64,000 bases of DNA from Clostridia bacterium (GCA_030526115.1 JAUNDK010000001.1:55607-119606), one strand, 5' to 3'; positions 35,946-43,729 are shown, numbered from the stretch's first letter. Notes: generated from the letters alone by a model not told the origin. Program-made: numbers and translations.

Positions 35946-35977
35946 AAGGCAAGTCGAACTTAATCGGCTTGCCTTTT
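35946..35977. terminator. Bidirectional terminator between ygiQ and the Gfo/Idh gene
   Basis: The stem AAGGCAAGTCGA / TCGGCTTGCCTT with a 6-nt loop is followed by TTTT on the plus strand and a T-rich stretch on the minus strand. Confidence 0.85.
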
Positions 35978-36034
35978 GTGCTGTTATCTTAAGTTTTCAA
36001 CTTTCACTTTTTACCATGTGGAAAGTTTTTCATA

Positions 36035-36994
36035 TTAACCGAGAATTTTATCCACCTGATATGCAAATGCCCTTACATCTTTGAGCGGAATCATATCGCT
36101 GTCCTTTTTGCCTGATCTGATAAGCTCTGTGAAGTGTTCAACTTCATATACAAAGCCCTCATCTTCATCGTCTGTGAAAGTTTCAACAATTTCTCCCTGC
36201 TGGTTGAAAAGTTCTGCCTTCTTTCCGCCTGGGAAATAGTAGTGCTTGATTCTTCCGTTGTTTCCGCATATCTCCGCATTTGTGTCAAGGGTAGCTGTTA
36301 TGGAAGTAAGTCCTGTTGCGATACATCCCGGGTATTTCATAATCATGGCAACACTGCCGTCAACACCTGTTCTGAATCTGTCTACACAGTAGAGGAATTC
36401 CTCAGGCTCACCTTCCATAATTCCTGTTATGTACTCGTAAGGGTAAACACCAACATCGAGCAAAGCACCGCCTGCAGTTTCAGGCAGGAAAAGTCTTGAG
36501 TTCTTTGTCTGTTCGTTATATGGCACGCAGAATGCGAAAGCGGCGTAAATCATGGTAATGTCACCGATTTTACCATCCTTAATCCACTCTTTTATTTTGA
36601 GGTAGCTCGGCTGCATTCTTGTCCAGAATGCTTCCATGATAAGCACATTCTTTTCCTTTGCGAGGGTGATAACCCTGTCTGCCTCTTCACCGCTTACAAA
36701 GAAAGGCTTTTCACAGATTACAGGCTTACCTCCGTTAATGCACATCTCAGCAATTTTCGCATGCTTGTTGTGAATGGTAGCTATGTATATCGCATCAACT
36801 TCAGGGTCTGCGATAAGCTCCTCATACGAGCCGTAAGCGACCTTTGCGCCGTTCCCCTTTGCGAAGGCTTCTGCTCTGTCTTTATCTCTTGCCGCACAGG
36901 CATATAATTCAGATGTAGCTGATTTTGCAAGGGCTGTGGAAAATCTCTTTGCGATTACACCACAGCCGATAATTCCGTATTTCATTTTACTCAT
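36035..36994 (-). CDS. Gfo/Idh/MocA family oxidoreductase
   Basis: A 319-residue NAD(P)-dependent sugar-type oxidoreductase. The N-terminal Rossmann fold starts MKYGIIGCGVIAKRFSTAL; the cofactor/substrate motif is VICEKPFFVS. The C-terminal domain has ETAGGALLDVGVYPYEY, the version found in dihydrodiol-dehydrogenase-like members, where the GGxLxxxxxHxxD histidine is absent. Substrate unknown. It is a single gene, not linked to the other two Gfo/Idh genes at 56-58 kb. AAGGAG precedes the ATG. Confidence 0.9.
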   Translation of the reverse strand: MSKMKYGIIGCGVIAKRFSTALAKSATSELYACAARDKDRAEAFAKGNGAKVAYGSYEELIADPEVDAIYIATIHNKHAKIAEMCINGGKPVICEKPFFVSGEEADRVITLAKEKNVLIMEAFWTRMQPSYLKIKEWIKDGKIGDITMIYAAFAFCVPYNEQTKNSRLFLPETAGGALLDVGVYPYEYITGIMEGEPEEFLYCVDRFRTGVDGSVAMIMKYPGCIATGLTSITATLDTNAEICGNNGRIKHYYFPGGKKAELFNQQGEIVETFTDDEDEGFVYEVEHFTELIRSGKKDSDMIPLKDVRAFAYQVDKILG

Positions 36995-37082
36995 AATTCA
37001 AACTCCTTAAAGTAGTCATAATAATATGTTAAACTCCCCGGTATTTGCTGTCAATACAAATTTAATTTACAGAAAATTAATG

Positions 37083-37110
37083 TTCGCTTTTGCATTATAA
37101 GTGCTATAAT
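37083..37110 (+). promoter_or_regulatory. Promoter candidate of the butyrate kinase gene
   Basis: TATAAT at 37105-37110 is preceded by TGC (extended -10). TTCGCT at 37083-37088 with a 16-bp spacer is a weak -35. Confidence 0.55.
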
Positions 37111-37163
37111 GATTTTGTTATCACTTTAATATGTTAAAGATTAAAGGAGAGTTATATATAACC

Positions 37164-38267
37164 ATGAGTTACAGAATTTTTGTTATAAATCCGGGATCAA
37201 CATCCACCAAGCTCGCATATTTCGAGGATGATAAAAAGCTCTTTGAGACCAATGTTTTCCACGATTCCAGTGAGCTTGCAAAGTTCCCCACCATCAACGC
37301 CCAGTTGCCTTACAGAAAAAAGGTAATAATGGAATTTCTTAAGGAGAATAATCTTGACCTTCACGGAATTGATGCTGTAGTCGGCAGAGGCGGTGCAAGC
37401 TACGCCTGCCTTAGCGGAGTTTATGAAATAACAGACCTGTTACTTAACGATACCATCGAGGCAAAGAGCGGAGTGGTTCATCCCTCAAGCTTAGGCCCAC
37501 AGCTTGCAAGAGAGGTGCAGGCGGAGTTCGGTGGCAGAGCTTTTATCGTAGATTGTCCCATGAGCGACGAGTTTGAGGAGATTGCGAGAATAACAGGTTT
37601 AAAGGGACTATATCGAATGTCCCACCTCCATGTGCTGAATCAGAAGGCAACCGCAAGGGTTTTCTGTAAGGAGAATGGGCTTAAATATGAGGACAGCAAT
37701 CTCATAGTATGCCATATTGACGGTGGCATGAGTTTTGCCGCCCACAGAAAGGGTAAGATGATAGACGGCACAGACGGAGCTGGTGGAGAGGGCAGTTTTA
37801 CTCCCACAAGGGCAGGTAATCTCGATTCCCTTGATTTTACGGATTACCTCAGAAACAATGGCATTGACCTCAAAGATGCAAGAAAACATGTCACCCAGAG
37901 CGGCGGCTTTGTAAGTCACTTCGGAACAAGCAACGCAGATACCGTTCATGACATGGTTAAAAGCGGAGATGAATATGCAAAGCTCGTGTGGGAAGCTATG
38001 GCTTATAATATCTGCAAGCAGATTGGCATAATGGCAACCGTACTTGAGGGTGAGATTGATGCAATAGTACTCGGCGGTGGTCTCCTGAGATTTGACGATC
38101 TCTGCGAGCTTATCGAAAAGAGAGTGAAGTGGATAGCCCCCGTACACTTCTACCCCGGAGAATTTGAGCATGAGGCAATGGCCGAAGGCGCACTCAGGGT
38201 TCTCAGGGGAGAAGAGGAACTGAAGGTTTACACAGGTAAACCGATATGGAGCGGACTTGATAAGTAA
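37164..38267 (+). CDS. buk: Butyrate kinase
   Basis: A 367-residue ASKHA-fold kinase interconverting butyryl phosphate plus ADP with butyrate plus ATP (branched-chain acids are alternative substrates). The N-terminus IFVINPGSTSTKLAYF, VVGRGGASY, GVVHPSSLGPQLAREV, CHIDGGMSFAAHRKGKMIDGTDGAGGEGSFTPTRAG and VLGGGLLRFDDLCELIEKRV are diagnostic. ATG 37164 matches the family start; AAAGGAGA lies 13 nt upstream, a long spacing. No phosphotransbutyrylase gene is adjacent, unlike the usual ptb-buk pair. Confidence 0.94.
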   Translation: MSYRIFVINPGSTSTKLAYFEDDKKLFETNVFHDSSELAKFPTINAQLPYRKKVIMEFLKENNLDLHGIDAVVGRGGASYACLSGVYEITDLLLNDTIEAKSGVVHPSSLGPQLAREVQAEFGGRAFIVDCPMSDEFEEIARITGLKGLYRMSHLHVLNQKATARVFCKENGLKYEDSNLIVCHIDGGMSFAAHRKGKMIDGTDGAGGEGSFTPTRAGNLDSLDFTDYLRNNGIDLKDARKHVTQSGGFVSHFGTSNADTVHDMVKSGDEYAKLVWEAMAYNICKQIGIMATVLEGEIDAIVLGGGLLRFDDLCELIEKRVKWIAPVHFYPGEFEHEAMAEGALRVLRGEEELKVYTGKPIWSGLDK

Positions 38268-38279
38268 TATCAAAAGTGC

Positions 38280-38308
38280 GTGACAAAGCAATAAAAAAAT
38301 GCTAAAAT
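38280..38308 (+). promoter_or_regulatory. Promoter of the O-acetylhomoserine sulfhydrylase gene
   Basis: GTGACA (38280-38285), 17-bp spacer, TAAAAT (38303-38308) preceded by TGC. The 58-nt leader contains only a small GCAG-stem hairpin, too small for a SAM riboswitch. Confidence 0.6.
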
Positions 38309-38366
38309 AACTTTATATGTTCGGCAGTGAAAAACTGCAAATCTAATCAAGTGAGGATATGCCACT

Positions 38367-39641
38367 ATGAGCAATATAGGTACAAAATGCGTTCAGGGCG
38401 GTTACACCCCCGGTAACGGCGAACCAAGACAGATTCCGATTTATCAGTCAACAACTTTCAAATATGCAACAAGTGAAGAAATGGGCAAGCTCTTCGATCT
38501 CGAGGCTTCCGGTTACTTCTACACAAGACTCCAGAACCCTACAAACGATCTGGTAGCAAACAAGATCTGCGAGCTTGAGGGCGGTGCTGCGGCAATGCTC
38601 ACATCTTCCGGTCAGGCAGCAAACTTCTTTGCACTTTTCAATATCTGCGGATGCGGTGATCACATCGTTGCTTCTTCCACAATCTATGGCGGTACATTCA
38701 ACCTTATCGCTGTAACAATGGCAAAGATGGGCATAACAGCAACATTCGTTTCCCCTGATTCCTCCGAGGAAGAGCTCAACGCAGCATTCCAGCCAAACAC
38801 AAAGGCCATGTTCGGTGAGACTATTGCAAACCCTGCTTTAACAGTTCTCGATATCGAGAAGTTTGCAAAGGTTGCTCACGCTCACGGTGTTCCGCTCATC
38901 GTTGACAACACATTCCCAACACCAATCAACTGCCGTCCTATCGAGTGGGGCGCAGACATCGTAACTCATTCCACAACAAAGTACATGGACGGTCACGGTG
39001 CGGCAGTAGGCGGTGCCATCGTTGACAGCGGTAACTTTGACTGGATGGCTCATGCGGACAAGTATCCGGGCCTCTGCACACCGGATGATTCCTACCACGG
39101 TGTTACATATGCGGAGAGATTCGGCAAGGCCGCATACATCACAAAGGCAACAGTTCAGCTCATGAGAGACTTCGGTTCAATCCAGTCTCCACAGAATGCA
39201 TTCATCCTCAACCTCGGTCTTGAGAGCCTTCATGTAAGAATGCCTCGCCATGTTGAGAACGCACAGGCAGTTGCAGAGTTCCTCAACAGCCACGAGAAGG
39301 TAGCTTATGTAAATTACAGCGGTCTCCCAACAGACAAGTACTATGAGAGAGCTCAGAAGTACATGCCAAACGGCGGTTGCGGCGTTGTTTCCTTCGGTCT
39401 CAAGGGTGGCAGAGAAGCTGCTTCCATCTTCATGAGAGAGTTAAAGCTCGGTGCAATCGAGACTCATGTTGCCGATGCAAGAACATGCTGTCTCAACCCT
39501 GCAACATCCACACACCGTCAGATGACAGATGAACAGCTCAAAGAGGCAGGCGTACCTGCAGAGCTCATCAGAATCTCCATCGGTATCGAGGATAAGGCAG
39601 ACCTCATCGCTGACATCGCTCAGGCACTCGATGCAATCTGA
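38367..39641 (+). CDS. metY: O-acetylhomoserine sulfhydrylase / aminocarboxypropyltransferase
   Basis: A 424-residue PLP enzyme of the Cys/Met metabolism family that makes homocysteine from O-acetylhomoserine and sulfide. Visible features are the N-terminal VQGGYTPGNGEPRQIPIYQSTTF, LTSSGQAANFFALFN, VDNTFPTP, the PLP lysine in HSTTKYMDGHGAAVGGAIVD, and C-terminal LNPATSTHRQMTDEQL. The length and the insertion before FILNLGLESL fit MetY rather than cystathionine gamma-synthase. Codon use indicates strong expression. Confidence 0.94.
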   Translation: MSNIGTKCVQGGYTPGNGEPRQIPIYQSTTFKYATSEEMGKLFDLEASGYFYTRLQNPTNDLVANKICELEGGAAAMLTSSGQAANFFALFNICGCGDHIVASSTIYGGTFNLIAVTMAKMGITATFVSPDSSEEELNAAFQPNTKAMFGETIANPALTVLDIEKFAKVAHAHGVPLIVDNTFPTPINCRPIEWGADIVTHSTTKYMDGHGAAVGGAIVDSGNFDWMAHADKYPGLCTPDDSYHGVTYAERFGKAAYITKATVQLMRDFGSIQSPQNAFILNLGLESLHVRMPRHVENAQAVAEFLNSHEKVAYVNYSGLPTDKYYERAQKYMPNGGCGVVSFGLKGGREAASIFMRELKLGAIETHVADARTCCLNPATSTHRQMTDEQLKEAGVPAELIRISIGIEDKADLIADIAQALDAI

Positions 39642-39672
39642 TTAAGCAATCAATAATTTACAGTATAAATTC

Positions 39673-39709
39673 AAAAGGCAAAGTTTTCTGCGGACGGCTT
39701 TGCCTTTTC
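39673..39709 (+). terminator. Intrinsic terminator after metY
   Basis: The 11-bp perfect stem AAAAGGCAAAG / CTTTGCCTTTT carries its own T-tract. Confidence 0.85.
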
Positions 39710-39746
39710 TTATACAAAATTTGCAGTTTACTTGTTCTGAATTTTC

Positions 39747-39775
39747 TTGAATGAAATGAATAAGTTTGATATAAT
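39747..39775 (+). promoter_or_regulatory. Promoter of the phosphoribosyltransferase gene
   Basis: TTGAAT (39747-39752), 17-bp spacer, TATAAT (39770-39775). Confidence 0.75.
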
Positions 39776-39782
39776 AATATGG

Positions 39783-39797
39783 TACGGTTATACCGTA
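39783..39797 (+). promoter_or_regulatory. Perfect palindrome at the predicted transcription start, candidate operator
   Basis: TACGGT-TAT-ACCGTA is a perfect 6+6 inverted repeat starting 8 nt after the -10 box, so it covers the expected transcription start. The position suits a repressor site; the regulator is unknown. Confidence 0.5.
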
Positions 39798-39824
39798 ATC
39801 TAACAGAATATGAGGTAGGATATT

Positions 39825-40367
39825 ATGCCAAAAGAATTTTATCATATGACCATTGCGGGCTGTGAGAGAGACCTTCCGATATGCCCGATTTCCGATAATC
39901 TTTCCATTGCAGGTTTTGTTATGCTCGGTGATGTAGAGCTTACAGAGGCATGTGCAAGAGAACTTCTTAAAATCAGCCCTGAGCACGATATTATTTTAAC
40001 AGCTGAAACAAAGGGAATTCCACTTGCCTACGAGATGGCAAGACAGGGCTGCGGCAGGTATGTTGTTGCCCGCAAGGGAATGAAAGCCTATATGACAAAC
40101 CCTGTTTCGGTAGAAGTAAGATCCATCACAACTTTTAAGGTTCAGACTCTTATTCTTTCCGAAGAGGATGCAGAATTACTCAAGGGCAAGAGAGTTCTCA
40201 TCGTTGATGATGTTATCTCCACAGGTGAGTCCTTAAAGGCTCTGGAGATTCTCCTCGAGAAGTGCGGTGCAGACTATGTGGGTAAGGTAGCTGTTCTTGC
40301 AGAGGGCGATGCCGCTGACAGAGATGATATTGCTTATCTCGAGAAGCTTCCGCTTTTCTTCAAATAA
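39825..40367 (+). CDS. Phosphoribosyltransferase family protein (adenine PRTase-like)
   Basis: A 180-residue type I phosphoribosyltransferase. The PRPP-binding motif is RVLIVDDVISTGES (residues about 124-137), with TAETKGIPLAYEMA as the earlier PPi loop and YVVARKGMKAY as the hood/flexible region. It resembles adenine or xanthine phosphoribosyltransferases but the nucleobase cannot be assigned. GAGGTAGG precedes the ATG. A terminator separates it from whiA. Confidence 0.88.
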   Translation: MPKEFYHMTIAGCERDLPICPISDNLSIAGFVMLGDVELTEACARELLKISPEHDIILTAETKGIPLAYEMARQGCGRYVVARKGMKAYMTNPVSVEVRSITTFKVQTLILSEEDAELLKGKRVLIVDDVISTGESLKALEILLEKCGADYVGKVAVLAEGDAADRDDIAYLEKLPLFFK

Positions 40368-40387
40368 TAATCGATAAGAAAGAAAAC

Positions 40388-40423
40388 AAACGCTGATTGA
40401 AAGCCGAGTAAATCAGCGTTTTA
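40388..40423 (+). terminator. Intrinsic terminator between the phosphoribosyltransferase gene and whiA
   Basis: The 11-bp stem AAACGCTGATT / AATCAGCGTTT has an 11-nt loop and a TTTTAATT tail. It ends 8 nt before the whiA SD; no promoter fits between them. Confidence 0.8.
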
Positions 40424-40445
40424 ATTATACAAGGAGGTGAGTACC

Positions 40446-41405
40446 CTGTCATTTTCACAAGATGCAAAGAATGAGCTTTGCCGAATTGTAAACAAAAAGG
40501 AAAGCGTAGATTTTGCCGAGGCATACGGAATGCTTCTGTTTTCAAGATGTTTTACGCTTGCGGACAGAAAAGTAAAAATTGAGAACGGCAACGTGGCAAG
40601 GATGCTTGCCGATTATTCCGCATCGGTTGCCGGAATAATTCCCGAACTGGAAACAAAACTTCACCACGGAAAAAACGATTCCAGTTCCTATATTTTCAGT
40701 ATAGACGGTGAGTGGCAGAGAAGAACACTGTTCAAAGCCTTCGGGCATGAGCCTGACGAAGAGGAGCTGAGAATAAACAGAGAGAATCTAAAAGGCAGCA
40801 AAGAAATATCCGCTTTCTTAAGAGGTGCATTTTTAATCTGCGGAGTCATGACAGACCCCAACAAGGACTATCACCTTGAGATGAGCGTTGCCGATATGGA
40901 CCTCGCTGAGGATCTGTGCATGTTTATTTCAGATCTTGATATGGGAATAGAACCTGCAGTTCTTGAGAAAGGCGGCAGCTTTATCGTCTATATCAAGGAC
41001 AGCGACGGAATAGAAGATTTTCTCACTCTGATTGGTGCCACATCGGCTTCAATGGAGCTCATGCAGATTAAAATGTTCCGAGAAGCAAAGAATGACATAA
41101 ACCGTAAGGCAAATTTCGAGACGGCAAATATGGATAAAACCTACTCCGCATCCGCAAAGCAGACTCTTGCCATTGCCATAATCAATGACACCATAGGCCT
41201 TGAAGAACTCACAGACGAGCTTCGAGCCGTATGTGAATTAAGACTTTCGGATCCCGAGATGACCTTAAAGCAGATGAGCGAGAAGGTAGGAATAAGCCGC
41301 TCCGGTGTAAACCATCGATTCCAAAGGCTTATTAAGATAGCCGAAGAATGTACAGGCGGCAGAAAAATAGAAGAAATGCTTCAGGGCGATTTCGGAAAGG
41401 AATAA
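40446..41405 (+). CDS. whiA: DNA-binding protein WhiA, apparent CTG start
   Basis: A 319-residue WhiA homologue: LAGLIDADG-like N-terminal domain and C-terminal helix-turn-helix (DPEMTLKQMSEKVGISRSGVNHRFQRLIKIAEE). WhiA influences cell division and chromosome segregation in Firmicutes and sporulation in Actinobacteria. The family N-terminus MSFSxxxKxEL is matched if CTG 40446 is the start (SFSQDAKNELC), 8 nt behind AAGGAGG (40431-40437). The in-frame GTG at 40437 lies inside the SD and cannot be a normal start. The usual neighbours rapZ and yvcK are absent; four small genes follow without a terminator. Confidence 0.93.
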   Translation: MSFSQDAKNELCRIVNKKESVDFAEAYGMLLFSRCFTLADRKVKIENGNVARMLADYSASVAGIIPELETKLHHGKNDSSSYIFSIDGEWQRRTLFKAFGHEPDEEELRINRENLKGSKEISAFLRGAFLICGVMTDPNKDYHLEMSVADMDLAEDLCMFISDLDMGIEPAVLEKGGSFIVYIKDSDGIEDFLTLIGATSASMELMQIKMFREAKNDINRKANFETANMDKTYSASAKQTLAIAIINDTIGLEELTDELRAVCELRLSDPEMTLKQMSEKVGISRSGVNHRFQRLIKIAEECTGGRKIEEMLQGDFGKE

Positions 41406-41406
41406 G

Positions 41407-41928
41407 ATGAGAGAAGTTTTAAACGCAAAGCAGAAGGCTTTTTTCTGGGGAATAATCGGAGTTCTGATTTTCATGATAGCTTCTGTTCTGTTTGTTATGT
41501 TCAGAAGTCTGAACCCACCACCCAAGCAGGGTGAGATGTTTGTAAGCTCATCAGATGCTACTGTTACAGCTGTTGCAAATGTAATTAAGGTCACTGAGAA
41601 AAGCAATGAAACGAATTTCCGTACCCTTAACATGGAGGAGATTGCCGATGAGCTTCCTCTTGTGGAGTATGACGGAGAGGATATAACCGTTAATTTTACA
41701 GACGGAAAAGATACCCTTAACGATTTTGCTTTCACCATGTATGATGAAGAATTCAACGAGGTCTATAAGGACAGCAAGAAGTTCCTCTTTCCCGAAAATG
41801 AGGGAACCTACATTGTGAGAACAGTTTTCTCATGGGGATACAACAAGAAGAACTGCATTCAGACCGAGAATTTCTATAAAATTCATTTCAGTGAAGAATC
41901 ACTTGAGGGAGGTCATACTCATGAGTGA
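41407..41928 (+). CDS. Membrane-anchored extracellular protein of unknown function, downstream of whiA
   Basis: A 173-residue protein with one N-terminal transmembrane helix (FFWGIIGVLIFMIASVLFVMF, about residues 12-32) and an extracellular acidic domain. It starts 1 nt after the whiA stop and its last codons overlap the start of the next gene by 8 nt, so it is embedded in the whiA operon. No family is recognised. Its position suggests a function tied to the neighbouring genes, but nothing in the sequence shows which. Confidence 0.7.
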   Translation: MREVLNAKQKAFFWGIIGVLIFMIASVLFVMFRSLNPPPKQGEMFVSSSDATVTAVANVIKVTEKSNETNFRTLNMEEIADELPLVEYDGEDITVNFTDGKDTLNDFAFTMYDEEFNEVYKDSKKFLFPENEGTYIVRTVFSWGYNKKNCIQTENFYKIHFSEESLEGGHTHE

Positions 41929-42340
41929 GCCGATTATGATTTTTAATATCACAATAAAGCCCGAGGAGATTTCTCACTTTGAGTCTGCGTCCGGACAGGT
42001 TACAATAATTCCCTTCGGCGGTTCTGTAAAGTCAGACATTTTCAGCGGTAAGGTTCTGCCCGGTGCCGCAGATGTTCAGGTGACAAACGCAGCAGGCATA
42101 AGACACATGTGCGCAAAGTATATGTTCGAGGGCGTAGATATGAACGGAAATGCCTGCCACCTTTTTGTTGAGAACAACGGCTATTTCGAGCCGAATTCAA
42201 GTCCTTCACCATTCCATGCCTGCCCGATTTTCATGACGGACAGCGAGGCTCTTTCGTTCCTCACAATGTCAAAGTACAGAGCAGAGGGCCACGGCACAGA
42301 GAATGGCGTGGACATATATATTTTCGATACATCAAAGTAA
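41921..42340 (+). CDS. DUF3237-like protein
   Basis: A 139-residue protein; ATG 41921 is preceded by GAGGGAGG and overlaps the preceding gene. The core GGSVKSDIFSGKVLPGAADVQ resembles the DUF3237 pattern (G-x-VLPGGADW), followed by CAKYMFEGVDMNGNACHLFVENNGYF and a C-terminal GTENGVDIYIFD. DUF3237 proteins are small beta-barrel proteins of unknown function. The family call is from memory of the pattern. Confidence 0.6.
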   Translation: MSEPIMIFNITIKPEEISHFESASGQVTIIPFGGSVKSDIFSGKVLPGAADVQVTNAAGIRHMCAKYMFEGVDMNGNACHLFVENNGYFEPNSSPSPFHACPIFMTDSEALSFLTMSKYRAEGHGTENGVDIYIFDTSK

Positions 42341-42353
42341 AGGAGAATAAAAA

Positions 42354-42971
42354 ATGGATACAATTACTTATGAATACTACGGAAGTTTATATATCAACAT
42401 GACAAACGCATGCCCAAACAGATGCGAGTTCTGCCTGAGAAACAACTCAGACGGCTCCATCTATGCGGATGACCTCTGGTACCATGGTCCTGAGCCTACA
42501 AAGGAAGTAATGCTCGAGGACATCAACAAGCGCAACCTCGATGATTACAAGCAGGTTGTTTTCTGCGGTTACGGTGAGCCTACATGCCGTCTTGACGACC
42601 TCCTCTGGCTCGCAGGAAAAATCAAGGAGAAGGGCAACTACTCCGTAAGAATCAATACAAACGGCATGGCAGACCTCATCGCAGGCAGAAATGACAGTAT
42701 CGAGAGAATGAAGGGTCTTATCAATGTTCTCTCCATTTCTCTCAACTCCGATACTGCAGAGGGTTATGATGCAATATGCCACCCAAGCTTCGGCCCACAG
42801 GCTTACGATGAAATTCTTAATTTCACAAAGAGAGCCGTTGACAGCGGTTACTTTGATGATGTTGTTATGACTGTTGTTGACAGCATGGACCCACAGGTAA
42901 TTGCAAACTGCAAGAAAATCTGCGATTCTCTCGGTGCAAGCTGGAGAGTAAGAGAGTATATCGAGAAGTAA
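42354..42971 (+). CDS. TatD-associated-type radical SAM protein
   Basis: A 205-residue minimal radical SAM protein. The cluster motif is ACPNRCEFCLRN (Cys-x3-Cys-x2-Cys), near residue 20, followed by VVFCGYGEPTCRLDDLL (GGE-type SAM site) and RINTNGMADLIAGR. The size and the N-terminus with YYGSLYINMTNACPNRC match the family described as TatD-associated radical SAM proteins, although no tatD gene is in this window. The reaction is unknown. AAAGGAG lies before the ATG and 13 nt separate it from the DUF3237-like gene. Confidence 0.88.
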   Translation: MDTITYEYYGSLYINMTNACPNRCEFCLRNNSDGSIYADDLWYHGPEPTKEVMLEDINKRNLDDYKQVVFCGYGEPTCRLDDLLWLAGKIKEKGNYSVRINTNGMADLIAGRNDSIERMKGLINVLSISLNSDTAEGYDAICHPSFGPQAYDEILNFTKRAVDSGYFDDVVMTVVDSMDPQVIANCKKICDSLGASWRVREYIEK

Positions 42972-42982
42972 AGGTGATCTGA

Positions 42983-43729
42983 ATTTACAGCGATAAACTT
43001 AACGAGGCAAGAGAGAAAGTCATAGGCAAAGACCGCCCGAGGGAACTTATAGGAACCCTGAGCGAGAAAAGTCTTCATGCCATACTGAAATTCTATTTTG
43101 AGCCGAATCATGAAAGACACGAGATAAAACTCGGAAGTTTTTATGCCGATATAGTCGGAGAGGACGGAATAATAGAAATTCAGACGAGGGCAGCCTATCG
43201 CCTCAAAGAAAAACTCATGTATTTTCTTGCCGTTACAGATGTAACGGTGGTCATACCGATAATTAGAAGCCGTAAGCTTATATGGCTCGACCCCGAAAGC
43301 GGAGAGCTCACTCCCGGCGGCAGAGTCACAAAAAAGGGAAGGCTGTGCGATGCCTTTCCTGAGCTTTACGGAATACTCGATCTGCTGGATAACCCGAGAC
43401 TTCATGTGTGCATAATGCATATTGATGTCACGGATTATAAACTGCTTGACGGCTACGGCGAAAAGAAGAAAATCAGGGCAAGTAAGTTCGACCGCATACC
43501 CGATGAAATCATCGAGGAGATATACATGAACTGCGAGGAGGACTACCTTGAGCTGTTACCGACTTTCCCTGAAGGGGAGTTCACGGCGGCTATGCTGAGT
43601 AAAACGGCGAAGATGAAATCGAGGGATACCTACGCCATGATTCATGTGCTGGAGAAGTTCGGAATAGTGAAAGAATCGGGAAAAATCGGCAGAGCAAAAA
43701 GCTATGAGCTGGTGATGACAAAAGACTGA
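42983..43729 (+). CDS. Conserved protein with PD-(D/E)xK-like motif and C-terminal winged-helix-like region, apparent ATT start
   Basis: About 248 residues if it starts at ATT 42983; the first ATG (43217) would remove 78 conserved-looking residues. The frame is closed upstream by TGA at 42980 and no ATG, GTG or TTG lies between. AAAGGTGAT (42970-42978), which pairs with the 16S tail, is correctly spaced. The N-terminal part contains EKSLHAILKFYFEP, HEIKLGSFYADIVGEDG, IIEIQT: an Asp and a Glu-x-Gln as in PD-(D/E)xK nuclease folds, with Gln replacing Lys. It resembles the family I recall as DUF8091 (tentative). The C-terminus (TAAMLSKTAKMKSRDTYAMI) looks like a winged helix. It is the last gene of the whiA cluster. 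Confidence 0.75.
   Translation: MYSDKLNEAREKVIGKDRPRELIGTLSEKSLHAILKFYFEPNHERHEIKLGSFYADIVGEDGIIEIQTRAAYRLKEKLMYFLAVTDVTVVIPIIRSRKLIWLDPESGELTPGGRVTKKGRLCDAFPELYGILDLLDNPRLHVCIMHIDVTDYKLLDGYGEKKKIRASKFDRIPDEIIEEIYMNCEEDYLELLPTFPEGEFTAAMLSKTAKMKSRDTYAMIHVLEKFGIVKESGKIGRAKSYELVMTKD

Noticed and set aside
38268..38366. Possible SAM riboswitch before the O-acetylhomoserine sulfhydrylase gene
   Set aside because: The space is too short and lacks SAM-I core elements and a terminator; only a small hairpin is present.
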